From: Paenibacillus caui
Lineage (GTDB): Bacteria > Bacillota > Bacilli > Paenibacillales > Paenibacillaceae
Length of the DNA stretch: 64,000 nucleotides
Assembly (NCBI RefSeq): GCF_019904135.1
Contig: NZ_JAIOGQ010000018.1
Coordinates: forward strand, 1 to 64,000
Reading direction: 5' to 3'
The notes under the pieces were generated by a model. It was not told the origin of the DNA. It was given only the letters and a program-made list of their open reading frames with translations, and did not search any database. A program made the translations under genes and the position numbers. Below, one piece after another: positions 44,580-55,189 of the stretch; within the stretch, counting starts at the first letter, position 1, and each line of letters opens with the position of its first letter.

Positions 44580-44652
44580 TAACATTGTTTGAGAGTGAAA
44601 AAAATGATTTCTTGGTTTTTTAGTATTCCTAACAAGGCAGGTGAAACTTACA

Positions 44653-46044
44653 ATGCACATTATTGCAGTTGGCTTGAACTACCGCACGGCGCCGGTAGAG
44701 GTAAGAGAGAAGTTTACTTTTGCAGAGCAAGATTTGCCGGGAGCGCTTGCGGAGTTGAAACAGATGAAAGGTGTATTGGAAGTTGTCGTTCTAGCAACCT
44801 GCAATCGTACCGAATTTTATGTAGCCATAGATCGGCTGCCGATGTGCAGCCATTTCATACACAGCTTCATGGAACAATGGTTTGATGTTCCGCGTACCGA
44901 ATTCATGCAGCATTTATATACCTATGAGGAAGAGCAGGCGATTCAGCATCTGTTCCGGGTGGCCTGCGGACTGGATTCGATGGTGCTCGGCGAAACGCAA
45001 ATTTTAGGCCAGGTTAAAGCTGCTTTTCTGCTTGCCCAAGAGAATAAAGCAACAGGCACGCTGTTTAATATGCTGTTTAAACAAGCGATTACGCTCAGCA
45101 AACGGGCTCATTCCGAAACATCCATCGGCGAAAGCGCGGTTTCCGTAAGCTATGCGGCGGTTGAACTGGGAAAGCGGATTTTTGGAAGTTTTGCAGGTAA
45201 AAGGGTGCTTATTGTCGGGGCCGGCAAAATGAGCGAGCTTACCGTAAAACATCTGTTTGCAAATGGCGCCGCCGAAGTAATTGTGGCCAATCGCACGCTT
45301 TCTCGTGCCCAGGAATTGGCGTCCAGATTCAGTGGAACTCCCTGCACAATTGAACAGGCTGGCGAAAGACTTGCGGACGTGGACATCGTGATCAGTTCTA
45401 CGGGAGCCGAAGGCTATGTCCTGAAAGCCGCTGATGTCGCGGCCTGCATGAAGAAGCGGCCTTCGCATCCTCTTTTTATGATTGATATCGCTGTGCCGCG
45501 CGATCTTGATCCTTCCATCTCAGAATTGTCGAATGTTTTTCTATATGATATAGATGATCTGGAGGGGATTGTGGAGAGTAATCTGGAGATGCGGCGGAAT
45601 GAGGCTGCCAAGATCGAATTGATGATTAAGCAGGAAATGGATGCTTTTGCATACTGGCTGCAGACGCTTGGCGTCAAGCCGGTGATCCGGGCACTCCAGG
45701 AAAAAGCTACGGACATTCATGAGGATACGCTGCAGAGCTTATTCAACAAGCTTCCCGAGCTGGACGAGCGCCAGCGGACGGTCATTCGCCGACTGACGCG
45801 AAGCATCGTGAACCAGATGATGCATGATCCGATCAACCGGATCAAGGAGATGGCTGCCGAGAAGAATGGTGCTGAGGCCCTTGACATGTTCAGCTACATT
45901 TTTGCGCTTGAGGAGCAGTTGGCGGCTGGGAACGAGGAGGCGCAGGCGGTAAAGGAGAATGCCGCGGACAACCGCGCTTCTCAAAGCCAAAAATCTCCAC
46001 GATCTGAGAGCGTACCATTTTCTGTGGCGCAGATGTCCGTATGA
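44653..46044 (+). CDS. hemA: Glutamyl-tRNA reductase
   Basis: The 463-residue enzyme reduces glutamyl-tRNA to glutamate-1-semialdehyde, the first committed step of the C5 heme pathway. The catalytic Cys50 lies in LATCNRTE; the NADPH-binding region has VLIVGAGKMSE near 180-190, and a C-terminal dimerisation helix follows. ATG 44653 (MHIIAVGLNYRTAPVE) fits the family and has AGGCAGGTG upstream; GTG 44641 is an alternative. The C-terminal ~40 residues are Ala/Gln/Ser-rich and variable. It is the first gene of the heme operon. Confidence 0.96.
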   Translation: MHIIAVGLNYRTAPVEVREKFTFAEQDLPGALAELKQMKGVLEVVVLATCNRTEFYVAIDRLPMCSHFIHSFMEQWFDVPRTEFMQHLYTYEEEQAIQHLFRVACGLDSMVLGETQILGQVKAAFLLAQENKATGTLFNMLFKQAITLSKRAHSETSIGESAVSVSYAAVELGKRIFGSFAGKRVLIVGAGKMSELTVKHLFANGAAEVIVANRTLSRAQELASRFSGTPCTIEQAGERLADVDIVISSTGAEGYVLKAADVAACMKKRPSHPLFMIDIAVPRDLDPSISELSNVFLYDIDDLEGIVESNLEMRRNEAAKIELMIKQEMDAFAYWLQTLGVKPVIRALQEKATDIHEDTLQSLFNKLPELDERQRTVIRRLTRSIVNQMMHDPINRIKEMAAEKNGAEALDMFSYIFALEEQLAAGNEEAQAVKENAADNRASQSQKSPRSESVPFSVAQMSV

Positions 46045-46058
46045 GGCGGTGAACAGCC

Positions 46059-46886
46059 TTGGCGCAACTTGTAATTATTGATGATGCTGCTATTTATATT
46101 TATGCCCTGAGCCTTCTGTTTTATTTCTCGAATTGCTTTCGCCGCAATCCGGGAGCGAAGCGGATGGGCGCAGGGCTTCTTGCTTGTTCGATGGTTCTGA
46201 TGTTATTCGCTTTCGGAAGCCGCCTTCAAACCGAAGGAGTGGCCGCCCTGTTGTCTGCCTACGATTATCTGCAGTGGGTCTCCTTTTGTCTGATGCTGTC
46301 GTCGGTGTTCATAACCTTCCTCCCGAGAACAGAACTGGCCGTGCTTCTCGTCAGTTTGGCCGGCTTTGTCATGCTGGTGGCCAACCGGCTCAGCTTTTCG
46401 GATGACCAGTATCCTCTGGTTCATGGCTATACGCTTCACAGTATGCTGACTCTGCACATTGTTCTGGCAGGGGTGAGCTTTGCCGCATTAACGTTGGCTG
46501 CCGTATTCGCATCGATGTATCTTTTTCTGCATCACCGCCTGAAGACGAAGAAGTGGAGCGACACCATCCGCCGGCTGCCCAGCCTTGAGGATTTGGACAG
46601 CTCCATGCCTGGTGCGGTCATGTGGGGAGTTTCACTGCTGTCAGTTTCCTTGTTAATCGCGGGGGTGGTCATGGCCAAAGAAGGAAGCTTGCAATCCTTC
46701 CTCGACCTGAAGGTGATTTCCACTTTTGTTTCTCTCCTGGTGTATTTGCTTTATTTTATAATCAGGAGCTACAAGCGTATATCCGGGGTCTCCATGGCAA
46801 AATGGGTGCTGCTGGGGTATGCTATTGTTATTGTGAATTTTCTGAGCAATTCCTTGTCGGCTTTTCACAGCTGGAACTGGAGGTAA
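46059..46886 (+). CDS. hemX: HemX-like membrane protein (CcsA/HemX family)
   Basis: The 275-residue protein has about eight hydrophobic segments and belongs to the cytochrome c assembly protein CcsA-like group. In B. subtilis HemX lowers the amount of HemA. TTG 46059 with GAGGCGGTG upstream is the start. It lies 14 bases after hemA, in the same position as in B. subtilis, and four bases before the precorrin-2 dehydrogenase gene. Confidence 0.88.
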   Translation: MAQLVIIDDAAIYIYALSLLFYFSNCFRRNPGAKRMGAGLLACSMVLMLFAFGSRLQTEGVAALLSAYDYLQWVSFCLMLSSVFITFLPRTELAVLLVSLAGFVMLVANRLSFSDDQYPLVHGYTLHSMLTLHIVLAGVSFAALTLAAVFASMYLFLHHRLKTKKWSDTIRRLPSLEDLDSSMPGAVMWGVSLLSVSLLIAGVVMAKEGSLQSFLDLKVISTFVSLLVYLLYFIIRSYKRISGVSMAKWVLLGYAIVIVNFLSNSLSAFHSWNWR

Positions 46887-46890
46887 TGCT

Positions 46891-47535
46891 ATGCCCCGTT
46901 ATGTCCCGATCATGGTGGATTGTGAAGGCTTGCCCATCGTTGTTATCGGTGGGGGGCGGATCGCGGCCCGCAAGTCCAAACCTCTTATTGAGGCTGGCGC
47001 AGTGCTTACGATTATCAGCCCGAAGCTATGCGAGGAGCTTGAGCAGCGTCACGCCTCCGGCGCTTTTCGCTGGGTGAAGAGACCGTACAGGATTGGCGAT
47101 ATTGCGGAAGCAGGCGCCGGACTGGTCTATGCCTGCACGAACGAGAAAACCGCAAATTTGGAGGCGGCAGCCGAGGCGAAAAGTTTAAATATCCCTGTCA
47201 ATGTAGCGACATCTGCGGAGCAGGGCAGCTTTATTAGTCCGAATGTGATCCGGCGCGGAGATCTCGTTATTTCGGTGTCCGCCTCCGGAGCAGGACCGGC
47301 TGCATCGCGCCGGATCGCCGAAGATCTGGAATCGGTTTTTGGTCCGGAATATGAACGTTATGTATCTTTTCTCAGAACGGTCAGAGAGCGGGTGAAAGCC
47401 GCCGTGGAGGATGCGGACAAGCGAAGACTTCTGCTTGGCAAACTGGCGGAGCTGGATATATTGGAACAGATCAGGGCGGGACGTTTTAGCCCGTGGACGG
47501 AAGAGCAAATCGATGAATGGATTGTGAAAGGATGA
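46891..47535 (+). CDS. Precorrin-2 dehydrogenase (siroheme synthase N-terminal domain, Met8/YlnF-like)
   Basis: The 214-residue protein has the NAD-binding opening [20 protein letters not shown] and the family motif [12 protein letters not shown] followed by [16 protein letters not shown]. It oxidises precorrin-2 to sirohydrochlorin, and some relatives also insert iron. In B. subtilis the equivalent (YlnF) is in a sulfate-assimilation operon, not here. Combined with the downstream SUMT-HemD fusion, this puts a siroheme branch inside the heme operon. Confidence 0.88.
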   Translation: MPRYVPIMVDCEGLPIVVIGGGRIAARKSKPLIEAGAVLTIISPKLCEELEQRHASGAFRWVKRPYRIGDIAEAGAGLVYACTNEKTANLEAAAEAKSLNIPVNVATSAEQGSFISPNVIRRGDLVISVSASGAGPAASRRIAEDLESVFGPEYERYVSFLRTVRERVKAAVEDADKRRLLLGKLAELDILEQIRAGRFSPWTEEQIDEWIVKG

Positions 47536-47540
47536 ACAGC

Positions 47541-48542
47541 ATGCGCACGATTGTAGTAGGGACAAGGCAAAGTCAGCTTGCGCTTACCCAGACAGGTCAA
47601 GTTATCGAGGACCTCAAAGCGATATGCAAGGAGCAGGGCCTCCCTTTTCAATTTGAAGTACGCAAAATCGTAACCAAAGGCGACCGGATTCTGGATGTAA
47701 CCTTGTCCAAAGTCGGGGGCAAAGGCTTGTTTGTCAAGGAAATCGAACAGGCCATGCTGGAGAAGGAAATAGATATGGCAGTACACAGTATGAAGGATAT
47801 GCCTGCATGGCTGCCTGAAGGCCTGATCAATGGAGCCGTTCCCCGCCGGGCCGATCCGCGCGATGCGCTCATCGCAAAGGGAGGAGGGTCCATGACGCTG
47901 GATGAGTTGCCGCCAAATGCGAAAGTGGGAACAAGCAGCCTTCGCCGGGCCAGCCAGCTCAAGGCGCGCAGACCGGATTTAAGGCTCGAAACCTTGAGAG
48001 GAAATATTGATTCCAGGCTGCGCAAGCTTGTGAGCGAAGGTTTTGATGCGATCATTTTGGCGGCAGCGGGACTTGAGCGAATGGGCTGGAAGGACCGGAT
48101 TACGTCTTATCTGCCTGTGGAGCTTTGCCTTCCTGCTGTCGGACAGGGGGCCCTTGGCATCGAATGCCGGGAAGACGATGAAGAGCTCAGACATTTGCTG
48201 TCGCTGTACAACGACACGGCTACTTCCTTGACCGTGCAGGCCGAGCGGCGTTTCCTCGCTGAACTGAACGGGGGCTGCCAGATTCCGATCGGGGCCTATG
48301 CCGTCATTGAGGACAACACCGATGCCGCAGCGAACAGCGAAAATAAAGCGAGTGACAGCATGGCAAGTGATCACGCGGCTCCTCTTCAGCTGCATTTGAC
48401 CGGTATGGTCGGTTCGCCGGATGGACGGACGATTTTGAAGGAGGAATTGAGAGGAACCGATCCGGAGCGCCTTGGCACCGAGGTTGCGAATAAGCTGATC
48501 GCCCGGGGAGCGGGAGACATTCTGGCTGAAGTAAGGAGATGA
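47541..48542 (+). CDS. hemC: Porphobilinogen deaminase (hydroxymethylbilane synthase)
   Basis: The 333-residue enzyme joins four porphobilinogens into hydroxymethylbilane. Conserved parts include GTRQSQLAL, the catalytic region [11 protein letters not shown], and the cofactor-attachment Cys in [12 protein letters not shown] (near 243). ATG 47541 is used (AAAGGATG upstream, first residues [18 protein letters not shown]). In domain 3, between AYAVIED and LQLHLTG, about 25 extra hydrophilic residues (Ala/Asn/Asp/Ser-rich) are inserted relative to common homologues, probably a surface loop. Confidence 0.95.
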   Translation: MRTIVVGTRQSQLALTQTGQVIEDLKAICKEQGLPFQFEVRKIVTKGDRILDVTLSKVGGKGLFVKEIEQAMLEKEIDMAVHSMKDMPAWLPEGLINGAVPRRADPRDALIAKGGGSMTLDELPPNAKVGTSSLRRASQLKARRPDLRLETLRGNIDSRLRKLVSEGFDAIILAAAGLERMGWKDRITSYLPVELCLPAVGQGALGIECREDDEELRHLLSLYNDTATSLTVQAERRFLAELNGGCQIPIGAYAVIEDNTDAAANSENKASDSMASDHAAPLQLHLTGMVGSPDGRTILKEELRGTDPERLGTEVANKLIARGAGDILAEVRR

Positions 48543-48548
48543 GAACGT

Positions 48549-50090
48549 ATGGCGGGAAAAGTGTATTTGGTAGGGGCGGGCCCCGGCGATGCGCGTTTGA
48601 TTACCGTTAAGGGATTGCAATGCATAGAAATAGCGGATGTTGTCGTATATGATCGTCTGGCCAATCCCAGTCTGCTGAAATCTATGAAAAAAGGAGCAGA
48701 AAAAATATACGTCGGCAAAAAGCCCGACCGCCATACGATGAAGCAGGAAGAAATCAATCAACTGCTCGTGGATTTGGCGCTTCAGGGAAAAACGGTCGTT
48801 CGGCTGAAGGGCGGAGATCCGACCATTTTCGGCCGGGTCTCCGAGGAGGCGGGGCTGCTTCGCCGTAGTGGCGTTCCGTTTGAAATCGTGCCGGGAGTTA
48901 CGGCGGCCATCTCCGTTCCCGCTTATGCAGGGATTCCCGTGACGCATCGGGAGTTGGCTTCTTCCCTGTCCATCATCACCGGCCACGAAAGCCCGGAGAA
49001 GCTGGATCATTCGATCAAATGGGACAAAGTAACGAATTCAACCGGCACGCTTGTGTTTATGATGGGTGTTGCGAAAATCGGTTATATCAGCCAGCAGCTC
49101 ATTGAGCACGGACGTTCGCCCGATACGCCGGTAGCGCTGATCAGATGGGGAACGAGAGCCGAGCAGGAAACGCTGACCGGCACGCTGGCGGATATTGAAG
49201 CCAAGGTGGCCGCAGCAAAATTTCAGCCTCCGGCTGTTATTGTAGTCGGAGAAGCGGTACTGCAGCGGGAAGAGCTGAAATGGGTGGAAGATTTGCCGCT
49301 GTTTGGAAGGCGGGTCCTCGTGACCCGCTCGAGATCCCAGGCAAGCGTATTGGTCCGCCGGATTGAGGAACTGGGCGGGGAAGCGTATGAACTGCCGGTT
49401 ATTGAAACGGTTTTGCCGACAGATCCCGAGGTGCTGAAGCATACGGAACAGGCGCTCTCCTCGCTTGAGCAGTTCGATTGGGTGTTCTTCACCAGCGTCA
49501 ATGGGGTAGAGTTCTTCTTCCGTCATTTGGAGAGCGCGGGCACTGACATCAGATCCTTGCACAAGGCGAGAATTGCAGCCGTCGGACCGGCCACAAAAGC
49601 GGCGCTGGCTGCCAGAGGCATTGTGGCGGAAAGCCTGCCGGAACGATACCAGGCCGAAGGACTGGTGGAACAGCTGGGCGAAATGTGGAAACCCGGCCAG
49701 AAAGCGCTGCTTCCACGGGGGAATCTGGCGCGTTCATGGCTGCCTGAAGTGCTCCGGCAGCGGAAGCTGGACGTAACGGAAATCATCGCCTATGAAACCG
49801 TGCTGCCCGGGGAGGATGACGAAGAGCTGCTGAAGCTGCTTGAAGAAGGCGGCATCCATATCGTGACCTTTACCAGTTCCTCGACGGTCACGAATCTGAT
49901 TGCCATACTGAAGCGCATGGGGCTTGCCGAACCGGCTGAAGCCTTGAACAAGGCGAACATTGCCTGCATCGGGCCGATCACGGCCAGAACGGCTGAGGAA
50001 GCCGGCCTGCGCGTGTCCGTCACCGCCGAAGAGGCTACGATAGACAGTTTAATAGAATCGTTAAGCGGCTTGAACCGCAAATCGAAATAA
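48549..50090 (+). CDS. Fused uroporphyrinogen-III C-methyltransferase / uroporphyrinogen-III synthase
   Basis: This 513-residue fusion joins two enzymes. Residues 1-~245 form a SUMT/CobA domain ([46 protein letters not shown]), which methylates uroporphyrinogen III with SAM to precorrin-2. Residues ~255-505 form HemD ([34 protein letters not shown]), which cyclises hydroxymethylbilane. AAGGAGATGAG precedes ATG 48549. The fusion makes the heme and siroheme branch point physically adjacent. In B. subtilis hemD is a separate gene. Confidence 0.95.
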   Translation: MAGKVYLVGAGPGDARLITVKGLQCIEIADVVVYDRLANPSLLKSMKKGAEKIYVGKKPDRHTMKQEEINQLLVDLALQGKTVVRLKGGDPTIFGRVSEEAGLLRRSGVPFEIVPGVTAAISVPAYAGIPVTHRELASSLSIITGHESPEKLDHSIKWDKVTNSTGTLVFMMGVAKIGYISQQLIEHGRSPDTPVALIRWGTRAEQETLTGTLADIEAKVAAAKFQPPAVIVVGEAVLQREELKWVEDLPLFGRRVLVTRSRSQASVLVRRIEELGGEAYELPVIETVLPTDPEVLKHTEQALSSLEQFDWVFFTSVNGVEFFFRHLESAGTDIRSLHKARIAAVGPATKAALAARGIVAESLPERYQAEGLVEQLGEMWKPGQKALLPRGNLARSWLPEVLRQRKLDVTEIIAYETVLPGEDDEELLKLLEEGGIHIVTFTSSSTVTNLIAILKRMGLAEPAEALNKANIACIGPITARTAEEAGLRVSVTAEEATIDSLIESLSGLNRKSK

Positions 50091-50101
50091 GGAGCTGTTG
50101 C

Positions 50102-51109
50102 ATGATGTCTTTTCCAATTGTACGCCACCGCCGTCTGCGCCAATCCGCAGCCATTCGCAGCCTCGTCCGTGAAACGGTATTGACGGTGGATGATTTGATT
50201 CAACCGATTTTCATTACTTATGGCAGCGGCGTGAAGTCGGAAATTGCTTCCATGCCGGGCGTTTATCAATTTTCGCTGGATACGCTTGAAGAGGAGCTTA
50301 AAGAAATCGTTGACCTTGGCATCAAGGCGGTTCTGCTGTTCGGGATTCCGGAAACCAAAGACGCGATCGGCACTTCCGCGTTCGTTCAAGACGGCATTGT
50401 CCAGCAGGCGACCCGGAAGATCAAGTCGCTCTACCCCGATCTGCTCGTCGTGGCCGACACGTGCTTGTGCGAGTTTACGGATCACGGACACTGCGGCATG
50501 GTCCATACGTTTGAGCAGGGCGGCCATGTATACGGCGATGTGCTCAACGATGAGTCGCTGGAGCTGCTGACGCGCACGGCGGTATCCCAGGCTCAGGCCG
50601 GCGCGGATATTATCGCTCCGTCCAACATGATGGACGGCTTCGTGCAGGCGATCCGCCATGGACTGGATGAAGCCGGCTTCCCGCATATCCCGATCATGTC
50701 TTATTCCGTTAAATACGCTTCGGCTTTCTACGGGCCTTTCCGGGAGGCCGCCGATTCCGCGCCGCAGTTCGGCGACCGGAAAACGTACCAAATGGATCCG
50801 GCTAATGTTCGCGAGGCGCTGCGCGAAGCTGAATCGGATGTGCTGGAAGGGGCCGATATGCTGATGGTCAAGCCGTCGCTGGCGTTCATGGATGTCATTA
50901 GGCTGCTTCGGGAAGAGTTCGATCTGCCGATCGTGGCTTATAATGTCAGCGGCGAGTATTCGATGGTGAAGGCGGCCGCCCTGCAGGGCTGGATCAATGA
51001 ACAGGCCATTGTAACGGAAATGCTGCTGGGGATGAAGCGGGCCGGGGCAGATATGATCATCACCTATTATTCCAAGGATATGGCCCGCTGGCTGCGGGAG
51101 TCCAAATAA
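50102..51109 (+). CDS. hemB: Delta-aminolevulinic acid dehydratase (porphobilinogen synthase)
   Basis: The 335-residue enzyme condenses two ALA molecules to porphobilinogen. It has the Zn-type cysteine cluster [14 protein letters not shown] and active-site lysines in [12 protein letters not shown] and [16 protein letters not shown] precedes ATG 50102 (a second ATG at 50105 is equally possible). It lies 11 bases after the fusion gene. Confidence 0.96.
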   Translation: MMSFPIVRHRRLRQSAAIRSLVRETVLTVDDLIQPIFITYGSGVKSEIASMPGVYQFSLDTLEEELKEIVDLGIKAVLLFGIPETKDAIGTSAFVQDGIVQQATRKIKSLYPDLLVVADTCLCEFTDHGHCGMVHTFEQGGHVYGDVLNDESLELLTRTAVSQAQAGADIIAPSNMMDGFVQAIRHGLDEAGFPHIPIMSYSVKYASAFYGPFREAADSAPQFGDRKTYQMDPANVREALREAESDVLEGADMLMVKPSLAFMDVIRLLREEFDLPIVAYNVSGEYSMVKAAALQGWINEQAIVTEMLLGMKRAGADMIITYYSKDMARWLRESK

Positions 51110-51235
51110 AGGCACAAGCCATGCTGCTTGCCTTGCGTTCAGGGTATATTATACGTAAGTACATTCGGCAGAAGCCGCTTTCGGAAGAGGGCGGTCTTTT
51201 GCCTATACATTACATAGCTGGGGAGTGAACATTTC

Positions 51236-52537
51236 ATGAGTTTGGAGAGCAAGGGACGGATCGAGGAAAAATCGCGGCAAGCGTTTGACGAAGCCAAGCA
51301 ATATATACCCGGGGGTGTCAACAGTCCGGTTCGGGCTTTCAAGTCCGTTGGACTAACGCCCGTTTATGCGGATCATGGGAAAGGCTCCCATATTTATGAT
51401 ATCGACGGCAATTCCTATATCGATTATATAGGCTCATGGGGACCGCTGATCATGGGGCACGCGCATCCGGAGGTTGTGAAGGCGCTGCAGGAAGCGGCTG
51501 CCAAAGGGACCAGCTTCGGCCTGCCTACGCTGCTGGAGACAGCCATGGCGAAGCTGGTCGCTGACCGTGTGCCGTCGATCGATATCGTTCGGATGGTCAA
51601 CTCCGGAACCGAAGCGACGATGAGCGCGATCCGCCTTGCGCGGGGCTATACGGGACGAAGCAAAATTCTGAAATTCGAAGGCTCGTACCACGGCCATGCG
51701 GACAGCCTGCTCATCAAAGCGGGCTCCGGCGTAGCCACCTTGGGCCTGCCGGACAGTCCGGGCGTCCCCGAAGGCGTGGCCGCCAATACGATCGCAGTGC
51801 CTTATAACGATCTCGAGACGGTCCGGCTGGCTTTTGACCGGTTTGGCGAGGAGATCGCAGGCGTCATTGTGGAGCCCGTGGCAGGGAACATGGGCGTCGT
51901 GCCTCCGCTGCCGGGCTTCTTGGAAGGCCTTCGAAGTCTTACCGAGCAATACGGCAGCGTGCTTATTTTTGACGAGGTCATGACGGGGTTCCGCGTGCAT
52001 TTGAACTGCGCGCAGGGCCGGTTCGGCGTAACGCCGGATTTGACTTGCCTCGGCAAGGTGATCGGCGGCGGACTGCCGGTCGGCGCGTACGGCGGCAAAC
52101 GCGAAATCATGGAGCGAATCGCCCCGACCGGACCGATCTACCAGGCCGGCACGCTGAGCGGCAATCCGCTGGCCATGACCGCCGGGTTCACGACGCTGTC
52201 CCTGCTTACCCCCGAGGTGTATGACCGGCTTGAGACGCTGTCGGCTCGCCTTGCGGCCGGGTTTGAGCAAAATGCCGCAGAGTGCGGTATTCCTTTCACC
52301 GTGAACCGCGTCGGTTCGATGGTATGCCCGTTCTTTACGGCCCAAAAGGTCATCAACTTTGATACGGCAAGAACGAGCGATCTTGACTTGTTCCGCCGTT
52401 ATTTTGCGGCGATGGTGGATGAAGGCGTCAGCGTGGCTCCTTCCCAGTTCGAGGGCATGTTCGTCTCCGGCGTTCATACGGAAGCCGATATCGACGATAC
52501 GATCGAAGCCAACCGCCGCGCCCTGCAGAAGCTGTGA
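51236..52537 (+). CDS. hemL: Glutamate-1-semialdehyde 2,1-aminomutase
   Basis: The 433-residue PLP enzyme converts GSA to 5-aminolevulinate. The PLP lysine is Lys274 in [17 protein letters not shown]; the opening [17 protein letters not shown] is typical. GGGGAG precedes ATG 51236. The 126-bp gap after hemB contains a weak hairpin with a T run (about 51165-51200) but no clear new promoter. Last of the core heme genes. Confidence 0.96.
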   Translation: MSLESKGRIEEKSRQAFDEAKQYIPGGVNSPVRAFKSVGLTPVYADHGKGSHIYDIDGNSYIDYIGSWGPLIMGHAHPEVVKALQEAAAKGTSFGLPTLLETAMAKLVADRVPSIDIVRMVNSGTEATMSAIRLARGYTGRSKILKFEGSYHGHADSLLIKAGSGVATLGLPDSPGVPEGVAANTIAVPYNDLETVRLAFDRFGEEIAGVIVEPVAGNMGVVPPLPGFLEGLRSLTEQYGSVLIFDEVMTGFRVHLNCAQGRFGVTPDLTCLGKVIGGGLPVGAYGGKREIMERIAPTGPIYQAGTLSGNPLAMTAGFTTLSLLTPEVYDRLETLSARLAAGFEQNAAECGIPFTVNRVGSMVCPFFTAQKVINFDTARTSDLDLFRRYFAAMVDEGVSVAPSQFEGMFVSGVHTEADIDDTIEANRRALQKL

Positions 52538-53451
52538 CTATGACGGGTCCGGGAAGACGGCGGGGAGAATGGCTGGAGCTGATGCCCGGCAAGGCGGTCA
52601 GAGGAGCCGCTGACCCGGCGGAGGCAGCGGCAGGATGGCTCGGCAGCGTGATCGGCATGCCTGACAAGCTGCTCAAGCGACTTGCCGGCGGCGGGGATAT
52701 TCGGCTTGCCGGGGACCGCTTGCGCGTGCGCCTGTTCCCGCCGCGCGAATATGGGTTTGAACCAGGGGGCACGCCCCCGGTCGTTCTCTATGAAGACGAC
52801 CATTGCCTTGTGGTCCACAAGCCCGCCGGATTAAAGGTTCATCCTGACGGCGGGGAGGAGGAGCCGACGCTGTCCAATGCTGTCGCCGCCCACTACGCGG
52901 AGGGCGGCCAGAAAGTCGCGGTCAGGCATATTCATAGGCTCGATGAATACACATCCGGCCCCGTCCTGTATGCCAAAAATGAACTCGCCCAGCTGAAGCT
53001 GGACGAAGCCATGTCGCGCAAGGAGATAGGGCGGACCTACATCGCCTGGGTCGAGGGCGTCGTGGCCCCGTCCCTTACAGTGATCGATGCCCCGATTGGA
53101 AGGGACCGCCACAACAGCCGGCGCCGGCGCGTGTCACCCGGAGGAAAGCCTGCGGTTACCCGCGTTGAGGTGGTCCAGACCTTTGCTGATGCCACGCTGG
53201 TCAGGCTGACGCTGGAGACAGGAAGAACGCATCAGATTCGCGTTCATATGAGTTTTTCCGGCCATCCTCTGATCGGAGACAAACTTTACGGAGCCAAAGC
53301 CAAGGACAATCTGCTGAATCATCAGGCGCTGCACGGGGAACGATTGGAGTTTGTCCATCCTTTTACAGGCGAGAAGATCGAGGTACTGGACCCTTGGCCA
53401 ACGGAGCTTGCGCTGCTTCACAGCAGGCTGCAAAAAGCAACTTTCCGCTAA
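52534..53451 (+). CDS. RluA-family pseudouridine synthase
   Basis: The 305-residue enzyme has the catalytic Asp137 in HRLDEYTSG and the family motifs [21 protein letters not shown] and [12 protein letters not shown]. An N-terminal S4-like part (~35-70) precedes the catalytic domain. It isomerises uridine to pseudouridine in rRNA or tRNA; the target is not evident. GTG 52534 overlaps the hemL stop (GTGA), and ATG 52540 is an alternative start. Its place between hemL and the SpoVID-like gene is not that of B. subtilis. Confidence 0.88.
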   Translation: MTMTGPGRRRGEWLELMPGKAVRGAADPAEAAAGWLGSVIGMPDKLLKRLAGGGDIRLAGDRLRVRLFPPREYGFEPGGTPPVVLYEDDHCLVVHKPAGLKVHPDGGEEEPTLSNAVAAHYAEGGQKVAVRHIHRLDEYTSGPVLYAKNELAQLKLDEAMSRKEIGRTYIAWVEGVVAPSLTVIDAPIGRDRHNSRRRRVSPGGKPAVTRVEVVQTFADATLVRLTLETGRTHQIRVHMSFSGHPLIGDKLYGAKAKDNLLNHQALHGERLEFVHPFTGEKIEVLDPWPTELALLHSRLQKATFR

Positions 53452-53580
53452 GCAGACGAAAAGATTGGCATGTGCTTCTTTTTACGGCATATAGATAAAA
53501 ACGAGCGATGATGTAGCTATGGTCACATTTTGTGAGCGAAGAATCCCGTTTTTGCAAGTGTAAAAAGGAGGTATGTGCCC

Positions 53581-55083
53581 TTGTCTGATCAGTCCTATGG
53601 TTTAAGATTCGATATTTACGAGCGTGTTCATTTATCGGACGAAGAGACCGGCATCGAGGAACTGGAAGAGATTGAGCTTTTTCCAAGAATACAGGTTATG
53701 CCCGGGGATGATTATGCGACGCTCCGGGGACATTTGCTGCTGACAGGTTTATACCGCGGGGAAGGCGAAAGACGGGAACTGTCCCACCTGATCCCGGTTG
53801 AAATTACCATTCCGCTCAGCAGGGTCAACCGGCTGGAGGACATCTCCGTGGAAATTGAAAATTTCGACGTCGATCTTTTGAATGAACGAAGTCTCAATGT
53901 AACCGGCGTTTTGTCCCTTCAGGGCATCGAAACAACTGCCTTTGCGCCTGCCCCGCAGGACTGGACCAGCCGGGAGTACACGGCATCGTACGTTCAGGGA
54001 GAAGGGGAAGAGGAATCGGCGCCATGGATTACATCCGAGGCAGCCTTCGATACGGAGAAATCGGCTCCAGATGATCGGGACGAGGCCGTTTTATTTGAAC
54101 AGGCGGAGGAATCGAAGGATGAAGCCGGCTTTGAATCCGCAAGCGAAAATCGGGAACAGGCCGATTTGACTGGCGAATGGTTCGATGAAGTCACTGACGC
54201 TGCTTACGTTAAAGAACGTTTGGGACAAGATATTGGTTACCAGGAAGAGAGCGAATTCCCGCAGGAAGCCGATGAGTCCTTTTCGGCAGCCGGTTTTTCG
54301 GCCTTGGCAGGCGAGTCCGGAGAGCCGCTGCCGGCGGTGCCGGAAGAAGATGACGGCCGGTTTGGGTATGAGACGGTTTCTGCATTTGTATCCTCAGCCG
54401 AGCCTGCAGCGCTTCCGGTATGGAAACTAGACCCTCCGGAAGCGGAAACCGGCAGTGCCGATTCGGCTGCGGAAGCAGTAGTTGCGGAATCGGAGGCTGC
54501 GGAACCGGTAGCTGCGAGACCTGAGGCTGCCGAACCCGAAGCAGTGGAACCCGAGGCTGCGAGACCCGAGGCAGCCGAACCGGTGGCTGCGGCGGCTGAG
54601 GCTGCGGAGATTTCCGGATCTGCAGAAGAAGAGCAGCCCGCTGTCCTGGAGGCTGCTTTCGCTGAACCGCCCGTGGCGGAGGCAGAAATACTGCCTGCGG
54701 AAGGGGAGAAGCCCCAGGAGCCGAAGATCGCTCTGAACAGCCAGAAAAAGAGCGAAGCATCAGGGGGCGAACATTTTGGTTTTAGCCAGCTGCTGCAGAC
54801 TCCCAGACAGCTGCCTGCGTCTGAAGAAGCCAAAACGAAAGAAGAGCGGCCCGCCGCTGAACCCCTTCAGGCCGAGCCGGAAGACCGGCAGTGGAAGGAG
54901 TCCTTTATTTCCAAGCTGAACGAAGCAAGTCCGTTCCGCAAGGTACGCATGGTCATCGTGCAGCGCGAAGAAACGATTGACGAAATCGCGGACCGCTACA
55001 GCGTCAGCGCCCGTGAACTTTTGCTGCATAACCGCCTGTCCGAGCAAAATATTGCAGAAGGCCAGGTTCTCTATTTGCCGTAA
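53581..55083 (+). CDS. spoVID: SpoVID-like spore coat assembly protein with C-terminal LysM
   Basis: The 500-residue acidic protein has a folded N-terminal domain (~1-130; GLRFDIYERVHLSDEETG, with LIPVEITIPLSRVN). A long disordered middle rich in Glu, Ala and Pro follows; residues ~290-360 repeat AEPVAARPEAAEPEAVEPEA-type units. The C-terminal LysM domain (~450-500) contains QREETIDEIADRYSVSAREL. SpoVID directs encasement of the spore by coat proteins. TTG 53581 has AAGGAGG nine bases upstream; GTG 53575 would be too close. Position between hemL and valS matches B. subtilis spoVID. Confidence 0.85.
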   Translation: MSDQSYGLRFDIYERVHLSDEETGIEELEEIELFPRIQVMPGDDYATLRGHLLLTGLYRGEGERRELSHLIPVEITIPLSRVNRLEDISVEIENFDVDLLNERSLNVTGVLSLQGIETTAFAPAPQDWTSREYTASYVQGEGEEESAPWITSEAAFDTEKSAPDDRDEAVLFEQAEESKDEAGFESASENREQADLTGEWFDEVTDAAYVKERLGQDIGYQEESEFPQEADESFSAAGFSALAGESGEPLPAVPEEDDGRFGYETVSAFVSSAEPAALPVWKLDPPEAETGSADSAAEAVVAESEAAEPVAARPEAAEPEAVEPEAARPEAAEPVAAAAEAAEISGSAEEEQPAVLEAAFAEPPVAEAEILPAEGEKPQEPKIALNSQKKSEASGGEHFGFSQLLQTPRQLPASEEAKTKEERPAAEPLQAEPEDRQWKESFISKLNEASPFRKVRMVIVQREETIDEIADRYSVSARELLLHNRLSEQNIAEGQVLYLP

Positions 55084-55119
55084 CAGGGTATATTTGTGTC
55101 AGCTATCCGCTTCCGGCCA

Positions 55120-55148
55120 TTGACTATAGGCTTCAAGAAAGTTATTAT
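55120..55148 (+). promoter_or_regulatory. Promoter of the valS T-box transcript
   Basis: TTGACT (55120-55125) and TATTAT (55143-55148), spacing 17. Transcription would start near 55155. Confidence 0.6.
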
Positions 55149-55189
55149 GAACTATAGTCAAAGACGATGATCGGGAAGAGTAGACAGTA

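Noticed and set aside
49790-51115. 441-codon open frame on the minus strand
   Set aside because: Shadow of hemB and the end of the fusion gene.
53590-54833. Several open frames opposite the SpoVID-like gene
   Set aside because: They mirror the Glu/Ala-rich repeats as Ser/Pro-rich translations without start signals.
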